From the NCBI RefSeq assembly GCF_027923405.1, contig NZ_BQYI01000001.1:4592501-4656500 (forward strand): DNA of 64,000 nucleotides. Reading direction: 5' to 3'. The position numbers and the translations under genes are program-made. Source of the DNA: Paenibacillus sp. YYML68. GTDB lineage: Bacteria; Bacillota; Bacilli; Paenibacillales; NBRC-103111. Shown here one piece after another: positions 19,648 to 28,639 of this stretch. Within the stretch, counting starts at the first letter, position 1. Every line of letters starts with the position of its first letter. The notes under the pieces are model-generated. The model worked only from the letters and a program-made list of their open reading frames with translations. It made no database searches and was not told the origin of the DNA.

Positions 19648-20844
19648 ATGCCTAAGTTTGTGATCGCAGGAGCCGGAATAGGCGGACTCGCCGCCGCCCT
19701 CGCGCTTCAGCAGCGCGGCTGGGAGGCCGTCGTCTACGAGCAGCAGCCCGAGCGCCGTGAAGCCGGAGCCGGCATCGTTCTAGCCGCCAATGCAATGAAG
19801 GCGCTAGAGGCGCTCGGAGCAGCCGAGGCTGTTCGGCGCGTCGGCTCCCCCGTGAAGCAAGGTATGATCCTCACCCCGAGCGGCAGAAGCATTACGCAGC
19901 TGCCGGTCGAGGCGCAAGCACTTCGATTCGGCTCCGAGAGCTGGATGATTCACCGCGCGCGTCTGCATGCGGCGCTTCATTCGCTGCTAATTCCAGGTAC
20001 GGTTCAATACGGTAAGCGGCTGACGCGATTCCTGCAGACACCCGGCCGCGTCACTCTATATATAGAAGGAAGAGAACAGCCGATCATAGCTGACGCACTG
20101 ATCGGCGCGGACGGCATTCATTCGCTCGTTCGCGAGACGCTGTTCGGCAGCTCACCGCTGCGGTATGCCGGATTCACCGCGCTGCGCGGCATATGCACGT
20201 ACCCCGCAGCACGTCGAAGCTCCGAGCTTGCCGAAGGCTTCGAGATTTGGGGGCCTGGCGTCCGCTTCGGCGTCACCCCGATCGATAGAGACAACCTATT
20301 TTGGTTTCTCGCCATTAGTGGAGCAGAAGGACAACCGATCTCCAAGGGACAGCGCAAGCAAGCAGCCCTTCGTGAGGTCGAAGGTTGGCTGCCCGACGTA
20401 GCCAGCGTCATCCATGCGACCGACGAGGACGAGGTGCTCGTTCACGACATCTACGACCGGGATCCGCTTCACCGCTGGAGCGAATGCCGCATCACCTTGC
20501 TCGGCGATGCCGCGCATCCGATGCTGCCCAATCTCGGTCAAGGCGGAGCACAAGCGCTGGAGGACGCGCTCGTGCTGACGCATTGCCTCGATCGGCACGG
20601 CGCAGGGACACAGCCCACCGCAGCCTTTCGCGAATACGAGCGCATCCGCATCCCGCGCACCACGCGCATTGTTCATGCGTCACGACGCATGGGACGCCTC
20701 GTCCAGCTGAAGCACCCGCTTGCTATTGCCGTGCGCAACGCGGTGTTACGCACGGTGCCGTCGGAGCTCCAGCTTCGGCAGCTCGATTGGCTGATCGGGC
20801 ATGATGTGCTCGACACGTTCGGACCTCCACAGCCGCAGCACTAG
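19648..20844 (+). CDS. FAD-dependent monooxygenase
   Basis: A protein of 398 residues of the FAD_binding_3/PHBH class. The N-terminal dinucleotide-binding fold is FVIAGAGIGGLAAALAL, the middle DG motif is ADALIGADGIHSLVR, and the second FAD motif is LLGDAAHPMLPNLGQGG. Such enzymes hydroxylate small aromatic or heteroaromatic substrates with NAD(P)H and oxygen. It starts 34 bp after the ABC-F stop behind AAGGAGGAGGC and is probably co-transcribed with it; a terminator follows. The substrate cannot be inferred. Confidence 0.9.
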   Translation: MPKFVIAGAGIGGLAAALALQQRGWEAVVYEQQPERREAGAGIVLAANAMKALEALGAAEAVRRVGSPVKQGMILTPSGRSITQLPVEAQALRFGSESWMIHRARLHAALHSLLIPGTVQYGKRLTRFLQTPGRVTLYIEGREQPIIADALIGADGIHSLVRETLFGSSPLRYAGFTALRGICTYPAARRSSELAEGFEIWGPGVRFGVTPIDRDNLFWFLAISGAEGQPISKGQRKQAALREVEGWLPDVASVIHATDEDEVLVHDIYDRDPLHRWSECRITLLGDAAHPMLPNLGQGGAQALEDALVLTHCLDRHGAGTQPTAAFREYERIRIPRTTRIVHASRRMGRLVQLKHPLAIAVRNAVLRTVPSELQLRQLDWLIGHDVLDTFGPPQPQH

Positions 20845-20877
20845 AAGTCGGACCGATCGCCTATAGCCATGCCGCGG

Positions 20878-20903
20878 AGCCATGCTCTTGGGCATGGCTT
20901 TTT
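20878..20903 (+). terminator. Terminator after the monooxygenase
   Basis: Stem GCCATGC (20879-20885) pairs with GCATGGC (20892-20898) over a 6-base loop, followed by TTTTTG. Confidence 0.8.
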
Positions 20904-21014
20904 GTATTGCCACATCGTATCCTCCGCTCACTTCTCCACATTTCCGCGCGTAAACGACTCGTTCAGCAACAAGGCAGCACCACTACCTTGAAGGATAGAC
21001 CTTGACGCTCATCA

Positions 21015-21598
21015 CGTGGATAACTTCTTGCTCCCCTGACCTCCATTTGTGTATAAACGTATAAACAGCAGCCTGCCTGTGGATAATAAAAATATGCATG
21101 TTATGCGCTCTAACCGAGCCTTTTGTCACCGTTTGTCCGCATATCGCTGCGCAATGTCGAACGTCCGCTGTTCATTGATCCGATCTTCGTCGTCCTGACA
21201 AATCGCGCATCAATTCGACGATACCGTATTTCGGCAAAAAATGAATCATCCACAGGCCTAAAGTCCTTGTACAAGGCCGTGGATAACAGTTTGCTCACCG
21301 CGAAAAATGCAGGCGTGGCCTTCGTTTAGCACTGTTGAGGCTTCACTGACTTGTTGTGCATAAGCCGAGTACGCCCTCTCAATATCCACAATGTTATCCC
21401 CAGAGAAAATTGTCGCTTCCCTTAGAAAAATCGGCATCTACAAGGCCATCCACAAAGTTATGCACATTATCCACAGATCAGCTGTGAAAAAGTTATTCGA
21501 CCGCCGGTCGAACAACTACTCTTGCAAAATGGCTCAACGGCGCGGTTTACGAGCGTTATCCACATTATACACAGAGGCTGTGGACAACTATGTCCACA
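21015..21598. promoter_or_regulatory. DnaA-box cluster in a gene-free region
   Basis: The stretch from about 20910 to 21690 has no credible gene. Six sites match TTATNCACA exactly: 21048-21056 and 21078-21086 on the minus strand, and 21458-21466, 21467-21475, 21556-21564 and 21565-21573 on the plus strand. Three of these are the full TTATCCACA. About six more have one mismatch: 21015-21023, 21246-21254, 21278-21286, 21382-21390, 21394-21402 and 21579-21587. Two pairs are directly abutted. There are no dnaA or dnaN genes nearby, so this is not the obvious chromosomal origin. It resembles the DnaA-box clusters that titrate DnaA in B. subtilis. Function is inferred from motif density only. Confidence 0.8.
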
Positions 21599-21603
21599 GC
21601 CTC
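21574..21603. repeat. Perfect 13-bp inverted repeat at the edge of the DnaA-box cluster
   Basis: GAGGCTGTGGACA at 21574-21586 and its exact complement at 21591-21603 flank ACTA. Each arm carries a GTGGACA/TGTCCAC half that resembles a DnaA box. There is no T run, so it is not an ordinary terminator. Confidence 0.85.
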
Positions 21604-21690
21604 TTGAGTAGCGCAGCATGCGCTTGTATCTGATGTTCACCCTTCACGCAAGCACCGCAGCAGCACTTCGTAACCATTAAGAGCTTCGGG

Positions 21691-22557
21691 TTATTTTTTC
21701 ACAATCGGAATCCATACCTCACAGCGGTAATCGTCGGCCCTCGCATCTCCTGGCGGGTACAGCTCGAAATCCGGTCCCTCGGCATGCTCATAGCCCGTCG
21801 TAGGGAACCACTCCTGGAAGACGCGTCTCCACAGCTCCTGGATCGCTCCAGGCATCGGACCGACGGACGTGAATACAGCCCATGTCGCTGCTGGAATCTG
21901 GATCAGATCGAATTCACTGTCTGACGCTGCTGTATCCGTCTCGACCGCAATCGCATACTTGAAGCCTTCGCCATCCGGCTTCATATCGTAGCAGATTCCG
22001 AGTGTATCCCCGGATTTCCCTGCGGCTACAAGGCTCCCGACCGTCCCATCCGCAAGACTATCTTGCCAGAACTTCGGGATCGCCCTCGAATTCTCGCCAT
22101 CCACAGATGAAGTTTGAATCGATTTCCCTATGACGGTAAAAGCCTCTCTTTGCACAATACGGTAGTCCATTTCCTTGTCTCCCTTCAGTGATAGGTGGAA
22201 CGAAATGCGAGGGAAGGCCTTCAGCTGAACGCCGGCATGACGCGCCTCCGAAGGGGATATGCCGTGCAGCTTGCGGAACGCCTTGGAGAAGGACTCCGGC
22301 GAATCGTAGCCGTACTTCAGCGCGACATCAATCACCTTCGGACCGGACAACGCGAGCTCCTGCGCCGCCAAGGTCAGCCGTCGTTTACGCACATACTCCG
22401 CGACAGTCATCCCCGTCAGCATATAAAACATACGCTGAAAGTGATACGTCGAGGAGTGCGCCGCTCTCGCAAGCTCCGCGACATCTAGCGGCTCCTCCAT
22501 CCTCGCTTCCATCAAGTCGAGCGCCGACATCATCCGGTTCAGCCATTCCATTCGCAT
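21691..22557 (-). CDS. AraC-family regulator with GyrI-like effector domain
   Basis: A protein of 288 residues. Residues 8-110 form an AraC double helix-turn-helix (LDVAELARAAHSSTYHFQRM, then VIDVALKYGYDSPESFSKAF and HGISPSEAR). Residues 125-288 match the GyrI-like/effector-binding fold (SFHLSLKGDKEMDYRIVQR and the end YRCEVWIPIVKK), which binds small drug-like ligands in Rob/BmrR-type regulators. The start has GAGAGGAG upstream. Regulator of a stress or drug response is the likely role; the target genes are unknown. Nothing adjacent on the same strand forms an operon with it. Confidence 0.9.
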   Translation of the reverse strand: MRMEWLNRMMSALDLMEARMEEPLDVAELARAAHSSTYHFQRMFYMLTGMTVAEYVRKRRLTLAAQELALSGPKVIDVALKYGYDSPESFSKAFRKLHGISPSEARHAGVQLKAFPRISFHLSLKGDKEMDYRIVQREAFTVIGKSIQTSSVDGENSRAIPKFWQDSLADGTVGSLVAAGKSGDTLGICYDMKPDGEGFKYAIAVETDTAASDSEFDLIQIPAATWAVFTSVGPMPGAIQELWRRVFQEWFPTTGYEHAEGPDFELYPPGDARADDYRCEVWIPIVKK

Positions 22558-22755
22558 AAGCTCCTCTCATCAAATATCGTATCACTGTAAGGCTATACGA
22601 GCCTGTCATTGTGTGCGCTCTTGTGACAGGTCTGACTTGTATGAACGAGCACCGTTATGGTAAAGTCTACAGCTTGTGTATACTGCAGTCTACCTAGTAT
22701 CATCAAGGATCGCATGGTATAATGGGAATAAATGTAATTACCGAGGTGAAGCGCT

Positions 22756-23817
22756 ATGCATGCAGACGATCTACTTGCCATTAAAGGCATGGTCGAGCAG
22801 CTGAACGAGGAGGAGCAGAAAGCCTACCTGAGCTTCGTTCTGACGAAGGTGAAGCAGCTGAAGACCGAGCAGACGGAAGACGCGCTAACCGGCCTCATCG
22901 AGCTGTACGACATGCTGGAGAAGCTGCCCACTCGGAGAGCATGGTGGGATCCTGTTCCCTCCTGCACCCATGTCCATATCGTAACGGGAGACTCATTCGC
23001 AGGCGGGATGAAGCAAGCGCTTCAATCGCTCGACTGGACCCATACCCATAAGGTCATCACGCTCCGCGACCATTACGAGCTCGGTCCGCTCTCCGGCCTC
23101 GATTCACCGGAAGGACGTCAGGAGCGGAGCCGCTGGTTCCTGGACCATTATGCCGAGGAATACGGGACTCCTCCTGAGCTCGAAGGCTGGCATCAGGAGC
23201 TGCTGGACAAGCTGAAGCGTATCCCGAAGGAGGCAGAGGTGGTGCTGTGGACGTGCGGCAATGCGCAGGAGCAGCTCGGTATGCGGCATGCACTGTACTT
23301 GCTCAGCAGCTATAGCCAAGAATCCAGCGTATCCATCCACGACGCGTGCGCGATGTGCGAGGAGCTGTTCAACCGTAGGGACGCCTTTATCCATTACAGG
23401 CATTCCGGCGAGATTCCTCCCGACAAGCTGCAGGGGGCCCTTGTACAGGTCGTGGACAGCAACAGCAAGCCTAAGCAGAGCGCCGCTTCCATAGAGCAGC
23501 TCGTACAGGAGTGGCAGGAGCTAAGGCGACAAGGCGGCACATTGCGCATCTGGCAGCAGGATGCGATCGTCGAGGTCGACGCCGACTATTATGACGACTA
23601 CGTGCTAACGAAGCTCGACGACCTGAGGCCGCCCGGCGATGACCGTTTCCTGATGGCAGCCCGTCTGATCGGCGAGGTCATGGGGCATAGCGAGCAGCCG
23701 ATCCCCGTTGATTACCTCGAATACCGGCTTCGAGAGATGATCTACAGCGGCGCCCTGGAGGTGAGGGGCGTCCCTGCTGGCATGAGAAGGTTCCGTGTTC
23801 GCCGCAAGTCCCGATGA
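22756..23817 (+). CDS. DUF1835/DUF3658 domain protein
   Basis: A protein of 353 residues of unknown function. Residues 70-200 look like DUF1835: HVHIVTGDSFAGGMKQAL, then HYELGPLSGLDSPEGRQERSR-type sequence and VVLWTCGNAQEQLGMRH. The C-terminal third resembles DUF3658 (DDLRPPGDDRFLMAARLIGEV and EYRLREMIYSGALEVRG). The N-terminal 55 residues form a charged helix. It stands alone behind GAGGTGAAGC. Family assignment is from remembered sequence patterns. Confidence 0.8.
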   Translation: MHADDLLAIKGMVEQLNEEEQKAYLSFVLTKVKQLKTEQTEDALTGLIELYDMLEKLPTRRAWWDPVPSCTHVHIVTGDSFAGGMKQALQSLDWTHTHKVITLRDHYELGPLSGLDSPEGRQERSRWFLDHYAEEYGTPPELEGWHQELLDKLKRIPKEAEVVLWTCGNAQEQLGMRHALYLLSSYSQESSVSIHDACAMCEELFNRRDAFIHYRHSGEIPPDKLQGALVQVVDSNSKPKQSAASIEQLVQEWQELRRQGGTLRIWQQDAIVEVDADYYDDYVLTKLDDLRPPGDDRFLMAARLIGEVMGHSEQPIPVDYLEYRLREMIYSGALEVRGVPAGMRRFRVRRKSR

Positions 23818-23842
23818 GCCGCACTTTTTGCTCCGATTATGC

Positions 23843-23877
23843 AAAAAAACTCCGCCAACCACGAACGGTCGACGGAG
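23843..23877 (-). terminator. Terminator of the purine permease gene
   Basis: On the minus strand CTCCGTCGACC and GGTTGGCGGAG form a stem around a short loop, followed by seven T. It lies just beyond the permease stop and before the convergent DUF1835 gene end. Confidence 0.75.
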
Positions 23878-23899
23878 CCTGAAGCTGCCAAGCAGCCTG

Positions 23900-25309
23900 C
23901 TACTCGGTAATAAAGATGTATCGCAGCACAATGAGCACCGCCAGCACCCACATGAGTGGATGCACCTTGTACTTACCCTTCTCCTTCATGTTCGCCACCG
24001 CGGCGAGCACGACGTAGCTGACGATACCGAACGAAATACCGTTCGCAATGTTGTACGTGAACGGCATCATCGCCACCGTGAAGAACGCCGGAATGCCGTA
24101 TACGAGGTCCTGGAAGTCGATCTCGCGAACGGACTGCATCATCAGCACGCCGACGACGATCAGCGCCGCCGCAGTTGCCGGACCTGGAATAAGCGCAACG
24201 ACTGGCGCGAGGAACAGCGCCAGCAGGAAGCAGACGCCCGTCGTGACTGCCGTCAGACCCGTACGTCCACCCTCCGCAATACCTGCGGAGCTCTCGATGT
24301 AGGCCGTCACGGTGCTCGTTCCGACGAGCGCACCGCCGCTGACACCGATCGCGTCGACCATCATCGCCTTGCCGACCTTCTTGTTGCCCTCTTCCTTGTT
24401 CTTCATGATGCCTGTCCGGTTCGCCGTACCGACGAGCGTGCCGAACGTATCGAACAGCTCTACGAACGTGAACGTCAGAATGACCGTAATGATGCCCGCA
24501 TTCAGAATGCCGGCGAAGTCGAAGTGCGCGAACGCAAGCTTGCTCAGATCCGGCACCCAGCTCGTCTGCTCACTGCCGAGCGAAGCCAGATTCACAACAG
24601 GCGTACCGTCCGGGTTGCTCATGAACAGGCCGGCAACGGTCGTCAGCAGAATGCCGAACAGAATCGCGCCGCGCACCTTCAGCACCATGAACACGGTGAT
24701 GAACAGCAGACCGAGCAAGCACAGCTGCACGTTCACATTGTGCATACTGCCCATATGGAAGATCGTCTCGAACGACAGCAGATCCGTGTACTTGCCCTTC
24801 GGCACGTCGCTGATCGTCTCTACGGATACGGTCAGGAGGCCGCTATTTTTCAAGCCAATAATAGTAATGAACAAGCCGATACCGACCGTAATCGCATGCT
24901 TCAGACTGTCCGGCACCGCGACGAGCAGCGTCTGACGCACCCGGGTCACCGTCAGCAGGACGAAGATCAGACCGGAGATGAAGACAGCGGTCAGTGCCAT
25001 CTGGTATGTGAAGCTGCCGCCAGAGGCGAGTATCACTGTTGCGAAGTACGCGTTCAGTCCCATACCGGGAGCGAGCGCTACTGGAAAATTAACGAACAAG
25101 CCCATCATAATCGTGATTACACCCGCGGCGATCGCCGTCGCGAGGAACACCGCCGTCCAGTCCATCCCGGTTGCCCCCGAGCCGAAGGCGCTGAGAATGT
25201 TCGGGTTGACCGCCAATATGTACGCCATCGTCATGAACGTCGTAATACCGGCCATGATCTCCGTGCGGACAGTCGTCCCATGCTCCTTTAATTTAAACAA
25301 ACGATCCAT
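23900..25309 (-). CDS. NCS2-family purine permease (guanine/hypoxanthine type)
   Basis: A protein of 469 residues with about 12-14 hydrophobic segments, of the AzgA/PbuG branch: TEIMAGITTFMTMAYILAVNP at the start (18 of those residues are the signature), APGMGLNAYFA, and FVELFDTFGTLVGTANRTG. These proton symporters import guanine or hypoxanthine. The leader carries a guanine-class riboswitch and a terminator, which agrees with this substrate class. A GGAGGA motif almost touches the ATG; a more distant GAGGGGG may be the effective ribosome site. Confidence 0.93.
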   Translation of the reverse strand: MDRLFKLKEHGTTVRTEIMAGITTFMTMAYILAVNPNILSAFGSGATGMDWTAVFLATAIAAGVITIMMGLFVNFPVALAPGMGLNAYFATVILASGGSFTYQMALTAVFISGLIFVLLTVTRVRQTLLVAVPDSLKHAITVGIGLFITIIGLKNSGLLTVSVETISDVPKGKYTDLLSFETIFHMGSMHNVNVQLCLLGLLFITVFMVLKVRGAILFGILLTTVAGLFMSNPDGTPVVNLASLGSEQTSWVPDLSKLAFAHFDFAGILNAGIITVILTFTFVELFDTFGTLVGTANRTGIMKNKEEGNKKVGKAMMVDAIGVSGGALVGTSTVTAYIESSAGIAEGGRTGLTAVTTGVCFLLALFLAPVVALIPGPATAAALIVVGVLMMQSVREIDFQDLVYGIPAFFTVAMMPFTYNIANGISFGIVSYVVLAAVANMKEKGKYKVHPLMWVLAVLIVLRYIFITE

Positions 25310-25354
25310 TCCTCCAAAATCCCCCTCTTAACGAAGTTTGTTTCGGAACAAACA

Positions 25355-25386
25355 CGAAAACCCGGCAACCTGATCGGTCCGGGCTT
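25355..25386 (-). terminator. Riboswitch expression-platform terminator
   Basis: On the minus strand CCCGGACC pairs with GGTTGCCGGG around GATCA and is followed by TTTTCG. It lies between the purine aptamer and the permease start, so ligand binding would favour premature termination. Confidence 0.75.
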
Positions 25387-25433
25387 ACAAGAAAAAGCGT
25401 TCCGCGCCCAAGGCGAGAAACGATGCATTCTTG

Positions 25434-25499
25434 TTCGTAGCCAGATCATTTACGGTGACCTCGTAGAAACTCCCGAGCCGATTCCCGGGATTATACGAA
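25434..25499 (-). ncRNA. Purine riboswitch aptamer, guanine class
   Basis: On the minus strand P1 is TTCGTA/TACGAA (25494-25499 with 25434-25439). Inside are TATAATCC, the conserved TTTCTAC and CCGTAAA core segments, and GGCTACG. These match the xpt-type aptamer order. The base that pairs with the ligand (position 74 in xpt numbering) is C in GGCTAC, which indicates guanine/hypoxanthine rather than adenine. A terminator follows 48 bp later, then the permease gene. Confidence 0.9.
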
Positions 25500-25770
25500 A
25501 CGTTTATTCCATGCTATTGTCTAGTTCATTCTAGTTCCGATTCTTCCAAGTGTCAATAAAAAATACACACAATTCGACAACGTTTGCGGTTGATTGTTCG
25601 GGAATTGTGCGCTATGTAAGGCTGTGAAAATCTGTGCGGGAAGCTGTGTGGAACATCCATTCTTAGGTAGTATGTGGCTGGGGTGGGGGGATTATTCTTG
25701 GTGGACTAGGGACATCGGTGGGATGAGGGAATGTGTTCAGTTATGTTAGGGAACTACTGAACATAATATA

Positions 25771-25823
25771 GTTTAAGTATGGGTTTAACTTCGGTTGAAG
25801 TTTCAGTTTAACTTTGCTACAAT
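25771..25823 (+). promoter_or_regulatory. Promoter and repeat operator of the toxin-antitoxin pair
   Basis: TTGAAG (25795-25800) and TACAAT (25818-25823) with a 17-bp spacer form a SigA-type promoter. The region contains four related 9-10-base repeats (AGTTTAAGTA, GGTTTAACTT, GGTTGAAGTT, AGTTTAACTT) from 25770 to 25815, including the inverted pair AACTTC-GGTT-GAAGTT. These overlap the promoter and look like a self-repression operator. The start codon at 25814 would lie upstream of the transcript start, so it cannot be used from this promoter. Confidence 0.65.
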
Positions 25824-25843
25824 GGGGGCAAGAGGTGATGTTC

Positions 25844-26470
25844 ATGTCTACCAAGCAAGAACGTGAGCTTGTTGTCGAGAAGACCGAGCAGGTGCTGGAT
25901 CGTACAATTCGGCAAACGGACCCTGAATTTTACCAAGCCCTTCGTAATATGCTTCACGATTATATTGTTGTAACGAACCCGCGCAAGCAAGCCCCTCAGC
26001 GTAACGATCTTCAGGCCATCATTCGTGTGATGGCAGAGGCGTTGAATCAAGCGCAGCCTGTGCGAACGTATTCCACTGGTGAACTGGCACGCCTATTCGG
26101 TGTGTCTGTTCAAGCGATTCATAAGTGGATTGACGAAGGACGGTTTCTCGGATATACGCGTGAAGGCAAGAATCGACATAACCGTATACCTGAGACGATC
26201 GCCTTTGCTATGCGCACCGGGGAATTCATACCGCTCCAAGAAGTCGTCCAGATGTACGAACGACAACAGCAGGAGCAGCAGATAGACCCAAGCTACACCG
26301 ACCATCGTGATGCTGTGTTGGATGAAATCTCGCGATTGATGAAGAAGCATGGCGGCACATATGAGATGACGTTAAGTACGAAGCCAGATCGTACCGCCGA
26401 AGAGGAACGCGATGCTTCCATCTGGCTTGCGCTGCTCGATGAGCTGTGGGAAATGAATGAAGCGAAGTAA
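25844..26470 (+). CDS. HTH DNA-binding protein, probable antitoxin of a TumE-type pair
   Basis: A protein of 208 residues from the ATG at 25844, which follows AGAGGTG. The middle carries a MerR/excisionase-like helix-turn-helix: YSTGELARLFGVSVQAIHKW followed by IDEGRFLGYTREG. The N-terminal 70 residues and the Gln/Glu-rich C-terminal part are helical, suitable for dimerisation and toxin binding. The gene overlaps the downstream TumE-like gene by 14 bp and is preceded by a promoter with repeats, the usual arrangement of an autoregulated antitoxin. The DNA-binding fold is seen directly; the antitoxin role is inferred from gene order. Confidence 0.7.
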   Translation: MSTKQERELVVEKTEQVLDRTIRQTDPEFYQALRNMLHDYIVVTNPRKQAPQRNDLQAIIRVMAEALNQAQPVRTYSTGELARLFGVSVQAIHKWIDEGRFLGYTREGKNRHNRIPETIAFAMRTGEFIPLQEVVQMYERQQQEQQIDPSYTDHRDAVLDEISRLMKKHGGTYEMTLSTKPDRTAEEERDASIWLALLDELWEMNEAK

Positions 26471-26900
26471 TCATGACCTGTATGGAACGAATTTCGAGTT
26501 CCTCAAGCGATCCTTCCCAGACCTCATTGAATCTATTGAGGATGGATTCTTCGGTGAAGAGCCGAGTAAAGGAGCATTCTCCCGCAAGACGATCAAGTTC
26601 GTTGACGGCACTTATATGACTGTGTTCGAACTCATCGATGCCAGAACAGGCAGGAAGAAAAAATATCAATATGATTGGGAATACAAGCGCGGCCACATGT
26701 GGAAGTGGCACAATGAGCCCCATGAGCAAAGGAAGCAGCAGACGGTGACCGAGCCCGATCATATGCATCATAAGCCTGCCGGGGTAACGGAGGAGCGTCG
26801 ATATCCAAACTTTGGTCATCATGATCTATACACCATTATGGAGACTATTCATATGCATATGGAGATAGCTAAGGTGAAGCAGGAGGGCACGTCGGGTTGA
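26457..26900 (+). CDS. TumE/DUF6516-like protein, probable toxin
   Basis: A protein of 147 residues. The pattern KYQYDWEYKRGHMWKWHNEP, then PHE, PDHMHHKP and RYPNF followed by a C-terminal helix LYTIMETIHMHMEIAK, matches the DUF6516/TumE toxin family as I remember it: a Y-x-Y-x-W strand, an aromatic W-x-N-x-P-H motif, a His-rich HMHHK stretch and a terminal helix. The start overlaps the HTH gene. Family members act as growth-inhibiting toxins paired with an HTH antitoxin; the biochemical target is not well established. A bidirectional terminator follows. The family assignment needs a profile search. Confidence 0.65.
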   Translation: MKRSNHDLYGTNFEFLKRSFPDLIESIEDGFFGEEPSKGAFSRKTIKFVDGTYMTVFELIDARTGRKKKYQYDWEYKRGHMWKWHNEPHEQRKQQTVTEPDHMHHKPAGVTEERRYPNFGHHDLYTIMETIHMHMEIAKVKQEGTSG

Positions 26901-26925
26901 AGATATGTTTAACAATTGCATTTAA

Positions 26926-26952
26926 AAAGGACTCCTTGTATAGGAGTCCTTT
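26926..26952. terminator. Bidirectional terminator between the toxin gene and guaA
   Basis: AAAGGACTCC (26926-26935) and GGAGTCCTTT (26943-26952) form a perfect 10-bp stem with a 7-base loop, with T/A-rich flanks on both sides. Confidence 0.88.
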
Positions 26953-26963
26953 CTGTTATATTC

Positions 26964-28502
26964 CTATTCCCACTCAATCGTCGCCGGTGGCTTGGACGTA
27001 ATGTCGTACACGATCCGGTTGACGTTGTCGACTTCGTTGACGATACGCACGGAGATCTTCTCCAGCACGTCCCACGGGATACGCGCCCAGTCGGCGGTCA
27101 TGCCGTCGATGGACGTGACGGCGCGGATGCCGACGGTGTACGAGTACGTACGCGCGTCGCCCATGACGCCGACGCTCTTCATGTTCGGCAGCGCCGTGAA
27201 GTATTGCCAGATCTCGCGGTCGAGGCCAGCCTTCGCGATCTCGTCACGCAGGATTGCATCGGACTCGCGCACGATCGTCAGCTTCTCCTCCGTTACTTCG
27301 CCGAGCACGCGGATCGCAAGACCCGGACCTGGGAACGGCTGACGCCATACGATAGCCGCTGGCAAGCCGCACTCCTCGCCTACCTTGCGCACCTCGTCCT
27401 TGAACAGCGCCTTCAGCGGCTCGACGAGCTTGAACTTCATATCCTCCGGCAGACCGCCGACGTTATGGTGCGACTTGATCGTCTGCGCCGTCGCCGTGCC
27501 GCTCTCGACGATGTCGGTGTAGAGCGTGCCTTGGGCGAGGAAGGCGAAGTCGTCGAACTTGGCGGACTCCTCCTCGAAGACGCGGACGAACTCGTTGCCG
27601 ATAATTTTACGCTTCTGCTCTGGATCGTCGACGCCCTGCAGCTTGCCGAGGAAGCGGTCGCGTGCATCAATCTTAACAACCTTCATATCGAACTTGCCGA
27701 CGAACGTCTCCATAACGCTCTCCGCCTCGTCCTTACGCAGCAGGCCGTGGTCGATGAACATACATGTCAGCTGGTCGCCGATCGCGCGGTGAATGAGCAT
27801 CGCCACAACAGACGAATCGACGCCGCCGCTCAGTGCGCACAGCACCTTCTGGTCGCCGACTTCTTCGCGAATTTCGCGAACGGTGTCCTCGATGAACGTC
27901 GTCATGCTCCAGTTGCCCTCGCAGCCGCACACGTTATAGAGGAAGTTACGGATCATCTCATTGCCATACACAGAGTGACGCACCTCTGGATGGAACTGCA
28001 CCGCGAACATCCGCTTCTCCGGGTGGCTCATCGCCGCAACAGGCGCATGCTCCGTGCTCGCATCAACGACGAAGCCCTCTGGCGTCTCCACGACGAGGTC
28101 GCTGTGGCTCATCCATACCGTCTGACGCTTCTCGAGGCCGTGCACCAGACTACAGCTGTCCGCGAAGTCGACCTCTGCCTTGCCATACTCGCGCTTCGAG
28201 GCGCGTTCGACCTTGCCCTGAAGCTGGTGCGCCATCATTTGCATACCGTAGCAGATGCCGAAGATCGGCACCCCAAGCTCGTACACGCCTGGATCTACGA
28301 GCGGCGAGCTCTCGCCATATACGCTGGCTGGGCCGCCCGAGAAGATGATGCCCTTCGGCTGGAGCGCTTTAATTTTTTCAACAGATGTGTTGTACGGCAG
28401 CAGCTCACTGTATACGCCAAGATCGCGGATACGACGTGCGATTAGCTGGTTGTATTGCCCGCCGAAGTCGAGCACGACAATAATTTCATTCGGCTTGTCC
28501 AT
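26964..28502 (-). CDS. guaA: GMP synthase (glutamine-hydrolysing)
   Basis: A protein of 512 residues, the standard length. The N-terminal class I glutaminase has [19 protein letters not shown] and the nucleophile region [14 protein letters not shown]. The ATP-pyrophosphatase part has the P-loop [16 protein letters not shown]. The C-terminal dimerisation domain ends [17 protein letters not shown]. It converts XMP to GMP. The ATG at 28502 begins [10 protein letters not shown]; a 51-codon in-frame extension upstream is non-conserved. It stands alone here. I saw no purine aptamer in front of it, unlike the permease. Confidence 0.98.
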   Translation of the reverse strand: MDKPNEIIVVLDFGGQYNQLIARRIRDLGVYSELLPYNTSVEKIKALQPKGIIFSGGPASVYGESSPLVDPGVYELGVPIFGICYGMQMMAHQLQGKVERASKREYGKAEVDFADSCSLVHGLEKRQTVWMSHSDLVVETPEGFVVDASTEHAPVAAMSHPEKRMFAVQFHPEVRHSVYGNEMIRNFLYNVCGCEGNWSMTTFIEDTVREIREEVGDQKVLCALSGGVDSSVVAMLIHRAIGDQLTCMFIDHGLLRKDEAESVMETFVGKFDMKVVKIDARDRFLGKLQGVDDPEQKRKIIGNEFVRVFEEESAKFDDFAFLAQGTLYTDIVESGTATAQTIKSHHNVGGLPEDMKFKLVEPLKALFKDEVRKVGEECGLPAAIVWRQPFPGPGLAIRVLGEVTEEKLTIVRESDAILRDEIAKAGLDREIWQYFTALPNMKSVGVMGDARTYSYTVGIRAVTSIDGMTADWARIPWDVLEKISVRIVNEVDNVNRIVYDITSKPPATIEWE

Positions 28503-28639
28503 GGTTGTTTCGATCCCCCTGCATAGTGCGTTCGTTTTTTCAATGACACCTATTATAGACCTCTGTCTGCTAAAGGGCAATGCCCAATGCGGAAGATGTC
28601 GGAATAGGAGGAAATCTCCCCTGTCCCCCTCACGGAAAA

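Noticed and set aside
21015-21603. Chromosomal replication origin
   Set aside because: DnaA boxes are dense, but there is no dnaA, dnaN or AT-rich unwinding element in the neighbourhood. It fits a DnaA-titrating cluster better.
25814-25843. Earlier start of the HTH gene at 25814
   Set aside because: It would lie upstream of the predicted transcription start and has no ribosome site, whereas 25844 follows AGAGGTG.
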